The notes under the pieces were generated by a model. It did no database searches. It saw only the letters and a list, made by a program, of their open reading frames with translations, and had not been told where the DNA came from. Shown piece by piece: positions 9,221-18,351 of a stretch of 64,000 bases of DNA. Location: contig JADJNY010000012.1 of the NCBI GenBank assembly GCA_016714045.1, positions 62,001 through 126,000 of the forward strand, in the 5' to 3' direction. The stretch comes from Planctomycetota bacterium. Its GTDB lineage: Bacteria; Planctomycetota; UBA1135; GCA-002686595. The translations under genes were made by a program, and so were the position numbers. The number at the start of each line of letters is the position of its first letter. Position 1 is the first letter of the stretch.

Positions 9221-10720
9221 TCAGAACTGGAAGTAGATGAACGGCGAGCGCTCGTCGAGCGTGCCGAGGACGACGACGAGCACGACGAGGAGCCCGCACA
9301 CGACGCCGAGCGTCGCGGGGCGCAGGCCGAGGTCCTCAATCTGCTCGCCGTGGCGCTCCGCGCGGTGCTGCAGCCAGTGCGCGACCCACAGGAACGCCCC
9401 GCCGACGAGCACCGTGCGCGCGAGCGCCGCCGCGACCGTCCAGTACTCCGCCACGTCGCGCGGCGTCGCGGTCGCGTTCGGACCGAGCTCGAACAGCATG
9501 CGCGTCCACGGGACGATCAGGTCGTCGCTCTTCAAGCGGAACAGCATCCACCCGTACGTGACGAGCACGAACGTGCCCGCGACCTTCAGCAGGAACACGA
9601 GCTTGTTCGACGCGGTCGCGAACGCGGCCCGCGCGCGGCGCTCGCTCCCCACCATCACGCGGTGGACGAGCAGGAGCCCGCCGTGCCACGCGCCCCACGC
9701 GACGAAGGTCCAGCTGGCACCGTGCCACAGGCCGCACAGGAGCATCGTCAGCGCGAGGTTGAAGAGCGTGCGCCCTCTCCCCGCGCGGTTGCCGCCCAGC
9801 GGGATGTAGAGGTAGTCGCGGAACCACGTCGACAGCGAGATGTGCCACCGCCGCCAGAAGTCGGTGATGTTCGACGCGAAGTAGGGCGCTTCGAAGTTCT
9901 CGACGAGTTCGACGCCGAGGCACCGCGACGCGCCGCGCGCGACGTCGCAGTAGCCCGAGAAGTCGCCGTAGATCTGCAGGCCGAACGCGATCGTCGCGAG
10001 CCACAGGTGCGCGCCCCCAGCCGGGCCCGCGAACGCCGCGGTAATGTCGCCGCGCTCGTAGACCGCGGTGACGACCGTCCGCCCGAGCACGTCCGCGACG
10101 AGCGCCTTCTTCACGCACCCGAGCAGGATCAAGAGCATCCCCGACAGCACGTTCGAGCTCCGCACGCGGCGTACGCCCGCGAGCTGCGGCATCAGGTGCG
10201 GCGCGCGCTCGATCGGGCCCGCGACGAGCTGCGGGAAGTACATGACGAACAGCGCGAAGTCGAAGAACGACCGCGACGCCTTCATGTCGCCGCGGTAGAC
10301 GTCGACGACGTAGCTCATCGACTGGAACACGTAGAACGAGATGCCGACGGGCAGGACGAGCTTCAGGAGCCAGGGCTCGTACGCGATCCCCCACGTCTCG
10401 AGCACGCGCTCCGCGCTGAGCTGGAAGAAGTCGAAGTACTTGAAGAAGCCGAGGATCGCGAGGTTGACGACGATGCTGACCGAGAGGACGAGCTTCCTCC
10501 GCGACACGACGCTCTGCCGCTCGACGAGCAGCGCCACGCCCCAGTCCATGACCGTCGTCAACCAGATCAGGCCGAGGAAGCGCCAGTCCCAGTAGCCGTA
10601 GAACCAGTTGCTCGCGGCGAGCAGCACGAGCTTCTGCACGCGCGGCGCGCGCTCCGTGAGGCGGATCGCGACGAGCACGAGCGCCAGGAACACGAAGAAC
10701 GGGTAGGTGCAGAAGAGCAT
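9221..10720 (-). CDS. MBOAT-family O-acyltransferase (AlgI-like)
   Basis: A 499-residue multi-pass membrane protein of the AlgI/DltB family that moves acyl groups across the membrane. Family hallmarks are visible: LPVGISFYVFQSMSYVVDVY near residue 120, FPQLVAGPIER, the segment ITDFWRRWHISLSTWFRDYLY, and LLCGLWHGASWTF, which contains the conserved active-site His. Hydrophobic helices span the whole length. It begins at MLFCTYPFFVFLALVLVAIR and is followed by its SGNH partner. It is divergent from the alpha/beta hydrolase gene; no promoter could be picked out in the 242-base gap. An alginate locus is not present, so the acceptor is probably another exopolysaccharide or envelope glycan. Confidence 0.92.
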   Translation of the reverse strand: MLFCTYPFFVFLALVLVAIRLTERAPRVQKLVLLAASNWFYGYWDWRFLGLIWLTTVMDWGVALLVERQSVVSRRKLVLSVSIVVNLAILGFFKYFDFFQLSAERVLETWGIAYEPWLLKLVLPVGISFYVFQSMSYVVDVYRGDMKASRSFFDFALFVMYFPQLVAGPIERAPHLMPQLAGVRRVRSSNVLSGMLLILLGCVKKALVADVLGRTVVTAVYERGDITAAFAGPAGGAHLWLATIAFGLQIYGDFSGYCDVARGASRCLGVELVENFEAPYFASNITDFWRRWHISLSTWFRDYLYIPLGGNRAGRGRTLFNLALTMLLCGLWHGASWTFVAWGAWHGGLLLVHRVMVGSERRARAAFATASNKLVFLLKVAGTFVLVTYGWMLFRLKSDDLIVPWTRMLFELGPNATATPRDVAEYWTVAAALARTVLVGGAFLWVAHWLQHRAERHGEQIEDLGLRPATLGVVCGLLVVLVVVLGTLDERSPFIYFQF

Positions 10721-10962
10721 GCGCCCTACCGAGCCGTCCGCCCGCGCGAACGCGGCGACGCGTCGACCTCACCGCGCGGACTCCGCGACTCGTCCATGAA
10801 TGGGCGATGCTATCCCTCGCCGAGAACCGTCACAAGGAACCGCGCGCGTCGCCGGTGCACGAGACGTCACGCGCCGTTCTTGCGCGCGCGGCCCGGGCGT
10901 GGGCCATTGCGCGCGGCGCCGAGCGCTGTCCAACCCGCGCGGGATCGCGCACAATCCGGCGC

Positions 10963-11895
10963 ATGCCCGCCCTCCGTGACCTCGCCCTCTTGGGAATGGC
11001 CCTTTCGCTCTGCGCGTGCGCTCCGAGCCTCGCGGCCCAGGACGCCGGCCGCTCGGGCGGCGCGCCCGGCGAAGCGCGGTCGAAGCCCGCCACGCCGGCC
11101 CAGGACGCCCCCGCGTTCGAGACGATCACGCGCAAGCTGAAGGACGGCGTGACGCTGACCGCCGACCTGTGGCGCGCGAGCGGCGCGGAGCCGGCTGGCG
11201 CGCCGCACCCCGTGCTCGTCGCCTTCCACGCGACGCGCTCGTCGCGCGGCGAGTACCGCACGATCGCGCCCGAGTTCGTGCGCCGCGGCTTCCACGTGCT
11301 CGCCGTCGACCTGCGCTACGGCGGCCCGGGCGAGCTCGGCAACCGCAAGACGAAGGAGCGCACGGGCACGATGAACGAGACGTGGAAGTCCGCCACCGCG
11401 CTCCTCGGCCGCGAACCAACGGCGATCGAAGCCTACGAGGACTTCCCCGCGATCCTCGCCTGGACCCGCGAGCTCTTCCCCAACTCGAAGCTCGGCCTCG
11501 TCGGCAGCTCCTACTCCGCCTCGCTCGTCCTCGTCTGGGCCGCCGAACACCCGAAGACCGTCGACGCCGTCTACGCCTTCTCCCCCGGCGAGTGGATCGA
11601 CGGTTGGAACGTCGCGCTCCGCGCCAAGAAGCTCGCCACCCCGTGCTTCTTCACCTGCGGCTCGGGCGGCCCCGACACGGAGCAAGCCAAGAAGCTCCTC
11701 GCCCAGCTCGACACCCGCCCCACCGTCTACCTCCCCGCGGACGAAGGCCAGAACGGCCTCCACGGCGTCGGCACCCTGCACATGAAGTTCGACGCCGACC
11801 GGACCGAGCTCTGGAAACGCCTCGACGCCGCCCTGACCTGGCTCCGCCCGCTCCCTTCCAGCACGCCTTCGGCTCCCACCCCCTCTCCCAAGTAG
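10963..11895 (+). CDS. alpha/beta-hydrolase lipoprotein
   Basis: A 310-residue alpha/beta hydrolase. The ATG at 10963 gives a lipoprotein signal peptide (LALLGMALSLCACAPS); the 52 residues readable upstream look non-coding. Fold markers are the strand HPVLVAFHATRSSRGEY, GFHVLAVDLRYGG, and the nucleophile elbow GLVGSSYSASL (Ser in GSSYS). A plausible acid region is the CFFTCGSGGPDT segment, and the catalytic His is in NGLHGVGTLHMKF. Substrate unknown; dienelactone-hydrolase- or acetyl-esterase-like activity is possible. Hairpin repeat copy 2 begins right after its stop codon. Confidence 0.85.
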   Translation: MPALRDLALLGMALSLCACAPSLAAQDAGRSGGAPGEARSKPATPAQDAPAFETITRKLKDGVTLTADLWRASGAEPAGAPHPVLVAFHATRSSRGEYRTIAPEFVRRGFHVLAVDLRYGGPGELGNRKTKERTGTMNETWKSATALLGREPTAIEAYEDFPAILAWTRELFPNSKLGLVGSSYSASLVLVWAAEHPKTVDAVYAFSPGEWIDGWNVALRAKKLATPCFFTCGSGGPDTEQAKKLLAQLDTRPTVYLPADEGQNGLHGVGTLHMKFDADRTELWKRLDAALTWLRPLPSSTPSAPTPSPK

Positions 11896-11976
11896 AACTC
11901 GGCGCAGACCTCGGCCGGTCCTCCGGCGGAGGTCTGTGCCGAGTCCGGAATGCGGAGCAGCCGATGTGTTCCGTTG
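11884..11976 (+). repeat. hairpin repeat element, copy 2
   Basis: An inverted repeat with 22-base arms (11897-11918 and 11923-11944) and the loop TCCT, with one G-T pairing and one G-G mismatch in the stem. The lead-in CCAAGTAGAACTCGGCG and the tail CCGGAATGCGGAGC ... GTGTTCCGTTGC match copy 1 at 4384-4477. The inner stem is different in sequence from copy 1 but still self-complementary. Its first bases overlap the stop region of the hydrolase gene, and the tail lies 50 bases before the RidA-like lipoprotein gene. Confidence 0.85.
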
Positions 11977-12024
11977 CGCCGCCTTCCCCTTGGCTGCCCA
12001 TCTCCCTCCCGCGCCCCGACCGAC

Positions 12025-12462
12025 ATGAAGTCGCTCCCCCTCTTCCTCCTCCTGACCGCCTGCCACGCCCCCTCGCCCACCTTCCACCCCTCCCCCGATC
12101 CCGCGCTCGCCACGCTCCCCTTCTCCGAAGCCGTCACCGCAAACGGCTTCCTCTTCCTCAGCGGACAAATCGGCCTCACCCCGGGCACGCTCGACGTCGT
12201 CCCCGGCGGCATCGAACCCGAGACCACGCGCACGCTCGACCAGATCGAGTCGATCCTCGCGCGCCACGGCTGCACGTTCTCCGACGTCGTGAAAGCCACC
12301 GTCTACCTCGCCGACATGTCCGACTGGCCGAAGTTCAACGCGCTCTACCGCCAGCGCTTCGGCCACTCGTTCCCCGCCCGCAGCGCCCTCGGCGCCGCCG
12401 CCCTCGCGCGCGGCGCTCGCGTCGAGCTCGACGTCATCGCCGCGCTCCCGACCGCGCGCTGA
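12025..12462 (+). CDS. RidA-family protein with a lipoprotein signal peptide
   Basis: A 145-residue YjgF/YER057c/UK114 (RidA) family protein. RidA enzymes normally hydrolyse reactive enamine/imine intermediates in the cytoplasm. The fold markers are VTANGFLFLSGQIGL, TRTLDQIESILARHGCTFSDVVKATVYLADMSDW and FNALYRQRFG. The Arg that binds the carboxylate in active members is kept (FPARSALGAAAL). Unusually, the protein starts with a lipobox signal (MKSLPLFLLLTACHAPS), which would place it outside the cytoplasm. The start at 12025 is the only ATG that gives a sensible N-terminus. It converges on the sulfatase gene with a seven-base gap. Confidence 0.85.
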   Translation: MKSLPLFLLLTACHAPSPTFHPSPDPALATLPFSEAVTANGFLFLSGQIGLTPGTLDVVPGGIEPETTRTLDQIESILARHGCTFSDVVKATVYLADMSDWPKFNALYRQRFGHSFPARSALGAAALARGARVELDVIAALPTAR

Positions 12463-12469
12463 CGCCGCG

Positions 12470-14416
12470 TCAGTTCGGCTTCTTCGTCGCGCCGCCCTCG
12501 TCGTCCCCCGCGCCCCCATACCCGTCCGCGCGCTGCCGCTCGCGATCCTTCTCCGACAACGGCTTCGGCGGCGGCGGCAACTCCTTCAACGTGCGCGCCC
12601 GATGCGCGTCGAGCACCGCCCGCTCGCGCGCGACGAACTCCGCGCGCTCCGCCGCGACGTCGCGCGTCTCGCCAGGATCCGTCACGACGTCGAACACCTG
12701 ATTCCCCGCGCGCTTCGTCGCGATCAACTTCTCGCCGCCGACGTACCGCGCCTTCGCCTCGTGCTGCCCGTAGAGCAGGAACTCCGCCGTGACGTCGCGC
12801 GGCGGCAGTTCCCCGCTCGCGCGGATCACGGGCAACAGGCTCTCCGCGTCGATCCCCTTCGGCACCGACATCCCCGCCAGCTCGAGCAACGTCGGGAACA
12901 AGTCGAAGACGCGCACGCGCCCCTTCACCCGCGTCCCCGCCGGCAACTTCCCGTCGAAGCGCACGACGAGCGGCACGTGCAGCAACTCCGCATGCAGCGC
13001 GTGTCCGTGCTCGAAACCGCCGTGGTCCCACAGCTCCTCGCCGTGGTCCGCGTGGAACACGACGATCGTGTTCTTCAACACGCCGCGCGCCTCGAGCTCG
13101 TCGAGCAAGCGCCCGACCTGATCGTCCGCGAACGCGATGTCGCCGTCGTAGAAGTCCGTCATCGCCTGACGGAACGCTTCGTCCGGCACGCCCTCGATCT
13201 TCTGCACGTCCTTCAACGCCGGCGGCCACCCCGGCATCGCATCGAGCCCCTGCTCGCGGAACTTGCGATCCCACGGCGCCGGCGGCGCGTACGGCATGTG
13301 CGGATCCATCACGTGCAGGAAGCAGAACCACGGCCGGTCCTGGCTCGCGATCCACGCGCGCGCGAGCTCGACGCCCTCGAGCGCGTTGTACTGGTACGAC
13401 ACGACGCGCTGGAACCCGCGGTGCACGCCGTAGGTCGGGTGCAGGAACCCGTTGTTCGAGAACTGCGCCGTGCGCCACCCCGCATCGGCGAGCAGCGACG
13501 CAAGCGTCGGGATCCCCTCGCGCAACGGATGCGACTGCCCCGCGGGCCCCTTGAGATCGCACGGATCGTCCGTGCCGAACTTCTGCTGCCGCTCGAGGAT
13601 CAGCCCCGCGCAGTGACGGCCCGGGAGGAGCCCCGTGAACACGGACGCGTACGACGGCAGCGTCCACGGCGCGGACGAGATCGCGTCCTCGAACAAGACG
13701 CCCTGCGTCGCGAGCCGATCGACGTGCGGCGTCGTCGCGCGCGGATAGCCGTAGCAACCGACGTGGTCCGCGCGCAAGGAATCGAAGCTGACGAAGAGGA
13801 CGTTGGGCCGCGCGCGCTCCGCTTCCGAGAGCGGCTCCGAGAGCGGCGCCTCGAAGTACTCGCGCACCGCGGGCACGGCCCACGCGACGCGCGTGCCCGG
13901 CGGAAGCGTGTGGCTCGCCGTCACGCGCAAGGTGACGGTCGAGCGGCGCTCGAGCCGCGGCGACACGCTCAGGTCCTTCGGATCGGCCGCGCGGACCAGG
14001 AGCGGCGTCCAGGTGCGCCCGGCGCTCGCGGCGTCCGTCGCCTGCACCTGCTCGAGCACGCCGCCCGCGACCGCGTCCTTCCACACGACGTGGAACTCGA
14101 CCTTCGTCGCCGCCGGGAGCTCGACGCCCTCGGGCGCGATCAGCGCGGCCGCCGTCTCGAGGTGCACGCGCCCCGTTGCGCCGAGCGCGAGCTCGAGCGG
14201 CTTCGTCGCGAGCTCGGTGTACGCCTCGCGCTCCTCGAGCGCGATCCGCCGCTCGCTCGCGCGCATCGGGCCGGCGGGGTTGAGGCCGAGGCGCTCGTTC
14301 TCCACCAACACCCGTTTCGACGGCGGCGCGATCGGATCGCTGCACGCGTGAAGCGCCAGCGCGGCGAGGAGGAGCCCGAGGTTCGTGATCGTTCGCACGC
14401 GCATCGTCGAGTTCAT
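12470..14416 (-). CDS. sulfatase-fold (alkaline phosphatase superfamily) lipoprotein
   Basis: A 648-residue exported protein with a lipobox (LLLAALALHACS). Residues 20-225 form an N-terminal beta-rich domain. The sulfatase core follows: RPNVLFVSFDSLRADHVGCYGYPR (metal-binding Asp), SSAPWTLPSYASVFTGLLPG, and FHADHGEELWDHGG (metal-binding Asp/His). The position that carries the formylglycine precursor in true sulfatases (C/S-x-P-x-R) reads APWTLPS here, with a Thr available, so activity may be phosphatase- or transferase-like rather than sulfatase. A charged tail ends the protein. The ATG at 14416 lies one base after the upstream stop codon; a second ATG at 14404 is possible. Third gene of a RidA-glycosyltransferase-sulfatase run. 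Confidence 0.88.
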   Translation of the reverse strand: MNSTMRVRTITNLGLLLAALALHACSDPIAPPSKRVLVENERLGLNPAGPMRASERRIALEEREAYTELATKPLELALGATGRVHLETAAALIAPEGVELPAATKVEFHVVWKDAVAGGVLEQVQATDAASAGRTWTPLLVRAADPKDLSVSPRLERRSTVTLRVTASHTLPPGTRVAWAVPAVREYFEAPLSEPLSEAERARPNVLFVSFDSLRADHVGCYGYPRATTPHVDRLATQGVLFEDAISSAPWTLPSYASVFTGLLPGRHCAGLILERQQKFGTDDPCDLKGPAGQSHPLREGIPTLASLLADAGWRTAQFSNNGFLHPTYGVHRGFQRVVSYQYNALEGVELARAWIASQDRPWFCFLHVMDPHMPYAPPAPWDRKFREQGLDAMPGWPPALKDVQKIEGVPDEAFRQAMTDFYDGDIAFADDQVGRLLDELEARGVLKNTIVVFHADHGEELWDHGGFEHGHALHAELLHVPLVVRFDGKLPAGTRVKGRVRVFDLFPTLLELAGMSVPKGIDAESLLPVIRASGELPPRDVTAEFLLYGQHEAKARYVGGEKLIATKRAGNQVFDVVTDPGETRDVAAERAEFVARERAVLDAHRARTLKELPPPPKPLSEKDRERQRADGYGGAGDDEGGATKKPN

Positions 14417-14417
14417 C

Positions 14418-16001
14418 CTACTGCGCAGGTTGGAGGGCGTAGAGGCCGACGCGGCCTGACGCGTCCGCGACGAGCAGGCGGTAGCGCCCCCCGTCCTCGA
14501 CGCGTCGTCGTTCGAGACGCATCGAGTTCTGGACTGCGAGCAGGTAGTCCGTCCACGTCGTCTGCGGCTCGTCGAAGCTGAAGAGCCGCGCGCGGAAGCC
14601 CGCGTCGGCGGCGACGAAGAGCGGGTCCTTCGCCGGCCACACGCCGAGCTCGCTCGAGACGCGGTGGTCCTCGAGGTACTCGAGCCACGGCCGGTCCGCG
14701 TTGCGCGAGTTCGGGATGCCGACGTAGACGCCGGGCTCGAAGAGCGCGTCGTCCTCGTCGCCGAAGACCGTCGTCCACGTCCGCGCGCCAAGCCACGCGC
14801 AGAGGACGACCGTCGCGCACGCTGCGAGTGCCTTCGCGATCCGCGGAGCCGCGCCGCGCGCGACGCCCTCCGCGACCCGCTCGGCCACGAACACGAGCCC
14901 CTCCGCCGCGAGCAGCACGACGACGAGCATCGCGGGCAGGTACACGCGCAGCAGCGTCGGGTCGTTGAACACGAAGAAGAGGAACACGCTGCTCGCGAAG
15001 ACCCAGCCCACGCAGTAGCGGCACCACGCGCGGTCGCGCTGCCACGTCGCGCGCACGCCGATCGCGGCGAGCACGAGCACCGGGATCGAGAGCTGCGCGT
15101 ACACGTGGTCGATCGTGAAGAACTTGCGCGCAACCGCGACGCGGAGGTCCCACCACGAGAGGTCCTTGTAGAGCTCGAGCTTGAACCACTTCTCGCGCGC
15201 ATAGTCCGAGAAGAGGCGCAGGGCGAGCGTGTACGCGCCGACCGGGATCGCGGACACGAGCACGGCGCGCAGGACGCGCGAGCGCAGCGCGTGCTCCGCG
15301 AGCTTCGGCCCGCGCGGCTCGCGCCACCACGGCGCGAAAAGCGCCATGAGCACGAGCCCGACCACGAGCACGGACGTCATCTCCTGGAAGCCCATGCCGA
15401 GCACGGACGCGACCAGCAGCACGAGGCCGAGCTTCACCTGCGAGCGCGTGTCGCGCTCGTCCGTGCGCGCGAGCAGCTTCCAGCCCGCCGCGAACGACAC
15501 GAGGAAGAAGCACGCCGCCCCGATCTGCCCCCAGCCCGTGCGCGACTGGAACACGTGCACGAGCAGCACCGACAGGATCGCCGCGGCGACGAGCCCGACC
15601 CGCCGGCGGTCGGGGAACAGCCAGGCGTAGAGCCACCACAGGAGCCCTATGGTGAGCGCGCCGAGCACGGCGGAGTTCATCCGCAGTGCTTCGATGCGCG
15701 AGAGCCCGAGCCGGTAGCCGTAGCGGAACAGGAACTGGTGCAGGTACGAGTGCTGGTACGTGGTCGCCGTGCGCGTGTCGTGCCCCCAGTCGTCCGCGAG
15801 CACGCCGAACCAGGTCAGGTCCTCCTCGACCCACTGCGCGGGATCCGTGCTGCGCTCGAGCGTCTGCAAGCGCGCCGAGTTCATGTACTGCCCGTCGTCG
15901 GGCGAGAGCTTGAAAAGCGTCAGGTCGCGCGAGCGGAGGAAGAAGCCCAGCGCGACCAAGGTCGCGACGAGCCCCCACTCCCACCACGCGACCTGCTTCA
16001 C
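14418..16001 (-). CDS. multi-pass membrane glycosyltransferase (ArnT/PMT-like)
   Basis: A 527-residue membrane protein with about 10-12 hydrophobic helices. Near the N-terminus it has LRSRDLTLFKLSPDDGQYMN; an acidic pair in the first loop after helix 1 is the usual catalytic signature of the GT-C class that uses lipid-linked sugars. The C-terminal 120 residues are soluble and extracytoplasmic (LGVWPAKDPLFVAADAGFRAR ...). It sits four bases after the RidA gene and one base before the sulfatase-fold gene, so all three are probably co-transcribed. Donor and acceptor are unknown; transfer of a sugar to an envelope lipid or protein is the best inference. Confidence 0.8.
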   Translation of the reverse strand: MKQVAWWEWGLVATLVALGFFLRSRDLTLFKLSPDDGQYMNSARLQTLERSTDPAQWVEEDLTWFGVLADDWGHDTRTATTYQHSYLHQFLFRYGYRLGLSRIEALRMNSAVLGALTIGLLWWLYAWLFPDRRRVGLVAAAILSVLLVHVFQSRTGWGQIGAACFFLVSFAAGWKLLARTDERDTRSQVKLGLVLLVASVLGMGFQEMTSVLVVGLVLMALFAPWWREPRGPKLAEHALRSRVLRAVLVSAIPVGAYTLALRLFSDYAREKWFKLELYKDLSWWDLRVAVARKFFTIDHVYAQLSIPVLVLAAIGVRATWQRDRAWCRYCVGWVFASSVFLFFVFNDPTLLRVYLPAMLVVVLLAAEGLVFVAERVAEGVARGAAPRIAKALAACATVVLCAWLGARTWTTVFGDEDDALFEPGVYVGIPNSRNADRPWLEYLEDHRVSSELGVWPAKDPLFVAADAGFRARLFSFDEPQTTWTDYLLAVQNSMRLERRRVEDGGRYRLLVADASGRVGLYALQPAQ

Positions 16002-16005
16002 GCGC

Positions 16006-16398
16006 TCATCCCCCCGCGAGCGCCACGCAGTCGATCTCGACCAGCACGTCCTTCGGCAGGCGCGCGACCTCGACCGTCGAGCGCGCCGGCGGCGTGTCGC
16101 CGGTGAAGTGCTTCCCGTACACCGCGTTCATTGCGACGAAGTCGTTCATGCTCTTCAGGTAGACGGTGCACTTCACGACCTTCGACAGGTCGCTCCCCGC
16201 CGCCTTGAGCACCGCCGTCAGGTTCTGGAGCACGCGCTCGGTCTGCGCGCTGACGTCGCCCTCCACGATCGTCATCGTCTTCGGGTCGAACGCGATCTGC
16301 CCCGAGCAGTGCACGAGCCCCGCGGCGACGATCGCCTGGCTGTAGGGTCCGATGGCTTGGGGGGCGTCCGGGGTGGCGATCTTCTTGCGCGCGGTCAT
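16006..16398 (-). CDS. RidA family enamine/imine deaminase
   Basis: A 130-residue cytoplasmic RidA protein of standard length. It shows APQAIGPYSQAIVAAGLVHCSGQIAFDP, TERVLQNLTAVLKAAGSDLSKVVKCTVYL, and the active-site Arg in PPARSTVEVARLPKDVLVEID. The family removes reactive 2-aminoacrylate and related intermediates, releasing ammonia. The ATG at 16398 follows GGAGA at good spacing. It is the first gene of the run leading to the glycosyltransferase and the sulfatase-fold gene; that link looks like shared transcription rather than shared pathway. A second, lipoprotein-type RidA lies at 12025. Confidence 0.93.
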   Translation of the reverse strand: MTARKKIATPDAPQAIGPYSQAIVAAGLVHCSGQIAFDPKTMTIVEGDVSAQTERVLQNLTAVLKAAGSDLSKVVKCTVYLKSMNDFVAMNAVYGKHFTGDTPPARSTVEVARLPKDVLVEIDCVALAGG

Positions 16399-16625
16399 GC
16401 GGGGTCTCCGTGGGGTGAACCGAGCCTCCTTATGTACCGGATCCCCCGCCGCGATGCAGGCGGCCGGCGCCGCGGACGGAGCGAAACCCCGGCGGGAGCG
16501 CGCGGTTCCGCGGGAGTTCGCGCTCGTTTCGAGGCTTCCGCGGCGGGGTCGCGACCGCACAATCCCGAGGTCCCGCCAAGGCCCGCGTCCCGCGCGCCGT
16601 GGAGCGGGCCACGAGAGGTTCCCCG

Positions 16626-18137
16626 ATGCTCCCCCACGCCGCCGTCGTGCTCGCCCTCGCCGCGAGCGGTCCCGCCCCGAGCGTCCTCAGCGGTCACGCG
16701 CTCGTCGCGAGCGGTCCGGCTCCGCGCGTCGTCACCGGTTCGGCCGCGAGCAGCGCCGCTCCGCGCGTCGAGCGCGGACCGGCTCCGGGCGCCGTGAGCG
16801 TTCCGAACACGATCGTCGCACGCGCCCCCCACGCGGATGCGGCGCCCCAAGCGGGCGCGCTCCGCCCGCGGCTCGAGCGCGTGGAGCTCGTCGGCCTCGC
16901 GAGCTCGATCGCTCCCGCGCCGACGCGGAAGGACGCGCCGTCCGCCGCACTGTCCGATGGGAGCGTGTGCCTCGGTGAGCGCCGGTTCGTGTTCGAGGCG
17001 GTCGACGCCGCGCCCGAGGGCTCACCGCCCGCCCCGCCGCCGCGCCTCGTCGCGCGCGAGGCCGCGGGGAAGGAGCTCTGGTCCATCGAGCTCGGCCGCG
17101 CGCCGGCGCCCGACGAGCCGGGCGCGTACCTGTGGGCGCCGCGCCGTCCGAACGCGACGGAGAGCGCTCCGCTCGCGCTCCAACAGGACGGCGACACGCT
17201 GCTCGCGTGCGCGCCGAACGGCGACCTCCTGCGCGTGAACGCGGACGGGAAGGTGCTCGCGAAGCTCGAGCGCGTGTGGGAGTTCGAGCGCGGCTTCATC
17301 GGGCCGAGCGTGTGGTCGCACCACCTCGCACGCTTCGGCGTCGAGGACTTCGACGCGCAAGACCGCACGCCGCACGCCGACCTCGCCGCGCACGCCGAAT
17401 ACGCGCGTGCCCTCGACCGCGCGCGCGCCGAGGAGACCGCGGGCGTCGTCGGCGGGCCGATCGTCGCGGGGACTCACGTTTTCGTCGCCGTCGCGTCGGC
17501 GAAGAAAGGCTCGTGGAGCGCCTACCTCGGGAAGGGCCGCGTGTACGAGCTCGACCACGACCTGCGCCCGCTCGGGGTCGTCGAGCTCCCGCGCGTGCCG
17601 CTCGGCTCACTGGCGACGGCCGACGCGGCGGGCGTCGTGTGGGCGCTCCCGAACAGCGGCCTCGCGCGCATCGCGACGACGCCGCAGCAGGAGCTGTGGG
17701 CCATGGGTCCGGGCGGCTGGGACCGCGTGCCCCACGTGCCGTGGACGAAGGAACTGCGCGTCACGGAGCGCGAAGCGTGGCTCGCGACCGATCCCGCGTG
17801 GCGCGGGGTGCTGTTCGCGGACGGGTTCGCGCTCACGGTGCCGGACGGCGGGTTCGTCGCGCGCGAGTCGGAGCCCGTCGTGCGCTTCACGCTCGTCCGC
17901 GTGCGCCTCACGGACGGCGCGGAGCGCGCGCTCGAGCTCCGCGTCCCCTACGAAGGCGAGCTCGCGCGCCCGACGACGAACTTCAGCGGCACCGGAACGA
18001 GCGTGCGCGCGATGGGACCGTACGGTCTCGGGCTCACGGTCCTGGAGCGCTCGGGGTCACGCCTCGTCGCGCACCTCGCGACGACGGCGAGCCACTGGAC
18101 GGTCGAGTTCGAGCTCGCGCGGGTGCTCGGCGAGTAG
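16626..18137 (+). CDS. exported protein of unknown function
   Basis: A 503-residue protein. I chose the ATG at 16626 (MLPHAAVVLALAASGPAPS), which gives a weak signal peptide after a GAGAGGTT stretch. Residues 10-60 are a Ser/Ala/Pro/Gly tract with loose repeats of SGPAPxVxxG. From about residue 75 the protein is beta-strand-rich with blade-like phrases (WSIELGRAPAPDEPGAYLWAP, GDTLLACAPNGDLLRVNADGKVLAKLE, VYELDHDLRPLGVVELPR), suggesting a propeller of the PQQ type. No catalytic residues are evident. A frameshifted fragment related to codons about 265-300 of this gene and to the sequence just after its stop codon is found at 20060-20200. Confidence 0.75.
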   Translation: MLPHAAVVLALAASGPAPSVLSGHALVASGPAPRVVTGSAASSAAPRVERGPAPGAVSVPNTIVARAPHADAAPQAGALRPRLERVELVGLASSIAPAPTRKDAPSAALSDGSVCLGERRFVFEAVDAAPEGSPPAPPPRLVAREAAGKELWSIELGRAPAPDEPGAYLWAPRRPNATESAPLALQQDGDTLLACAPNGDLLRVNADGKVLAKLERVWEFERGFIGPSVWSHHLARFGVEDFDAQDRTPHADLAAHAEYARALDRARAEETAGVVGGPIVAGTHVFVAVASAKKGSWSAYLGKGRVYELDHDLRPLGVVELPRVPLGSLATADAAGVVWALPNSGLARIATTPQQELWAMGPGGWDRVPHVPWTKELRVTEREAWLATDPAWRGVLFADGFALTVPDGGFVARESEPVVRFTLVRVRLTDGAERALELRVPYEGELARPTTNFSGTGTSVRAMGPYGLGLTVLERSGSRLVAHLATTASHWTVEFELARVLGE

Positions 18138-18294
18138 TGCGGCGCCAGAGCAGGGCCTTCACCAAACGGCCGGCAGCGGGCACGAGTTCCGACGGGGACC
18201 TTGGATCGCCGAGTGCTTTTCTGCTTTGCCCGTGCTGGTGCTTGGGAATCACCGTGCCTCAGAGGCGGGCAATGGCACACCCTCGAACGACTCG

Positions 18295-18324
18295 GAGATC
18301 GTGCTCCCGCAGGAGCACGATCTC
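18295..18324. terminator. candidate bidirectional terminator hairpin
   Basis: A perfect inverted repeat with 13-base arms, GAGATCGTGCTCC (18295-18307) and its complement (18312-18324), and a CGCA loop. It stands between two convergent genes (ends at 18137 and 18352). There is no T-run on either side, so termination would depend on the stem alone. Confidence 0.55.
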
Positions 18325-18351
18325 GAGCAGTCGTACACGCGATTCCCTCCG

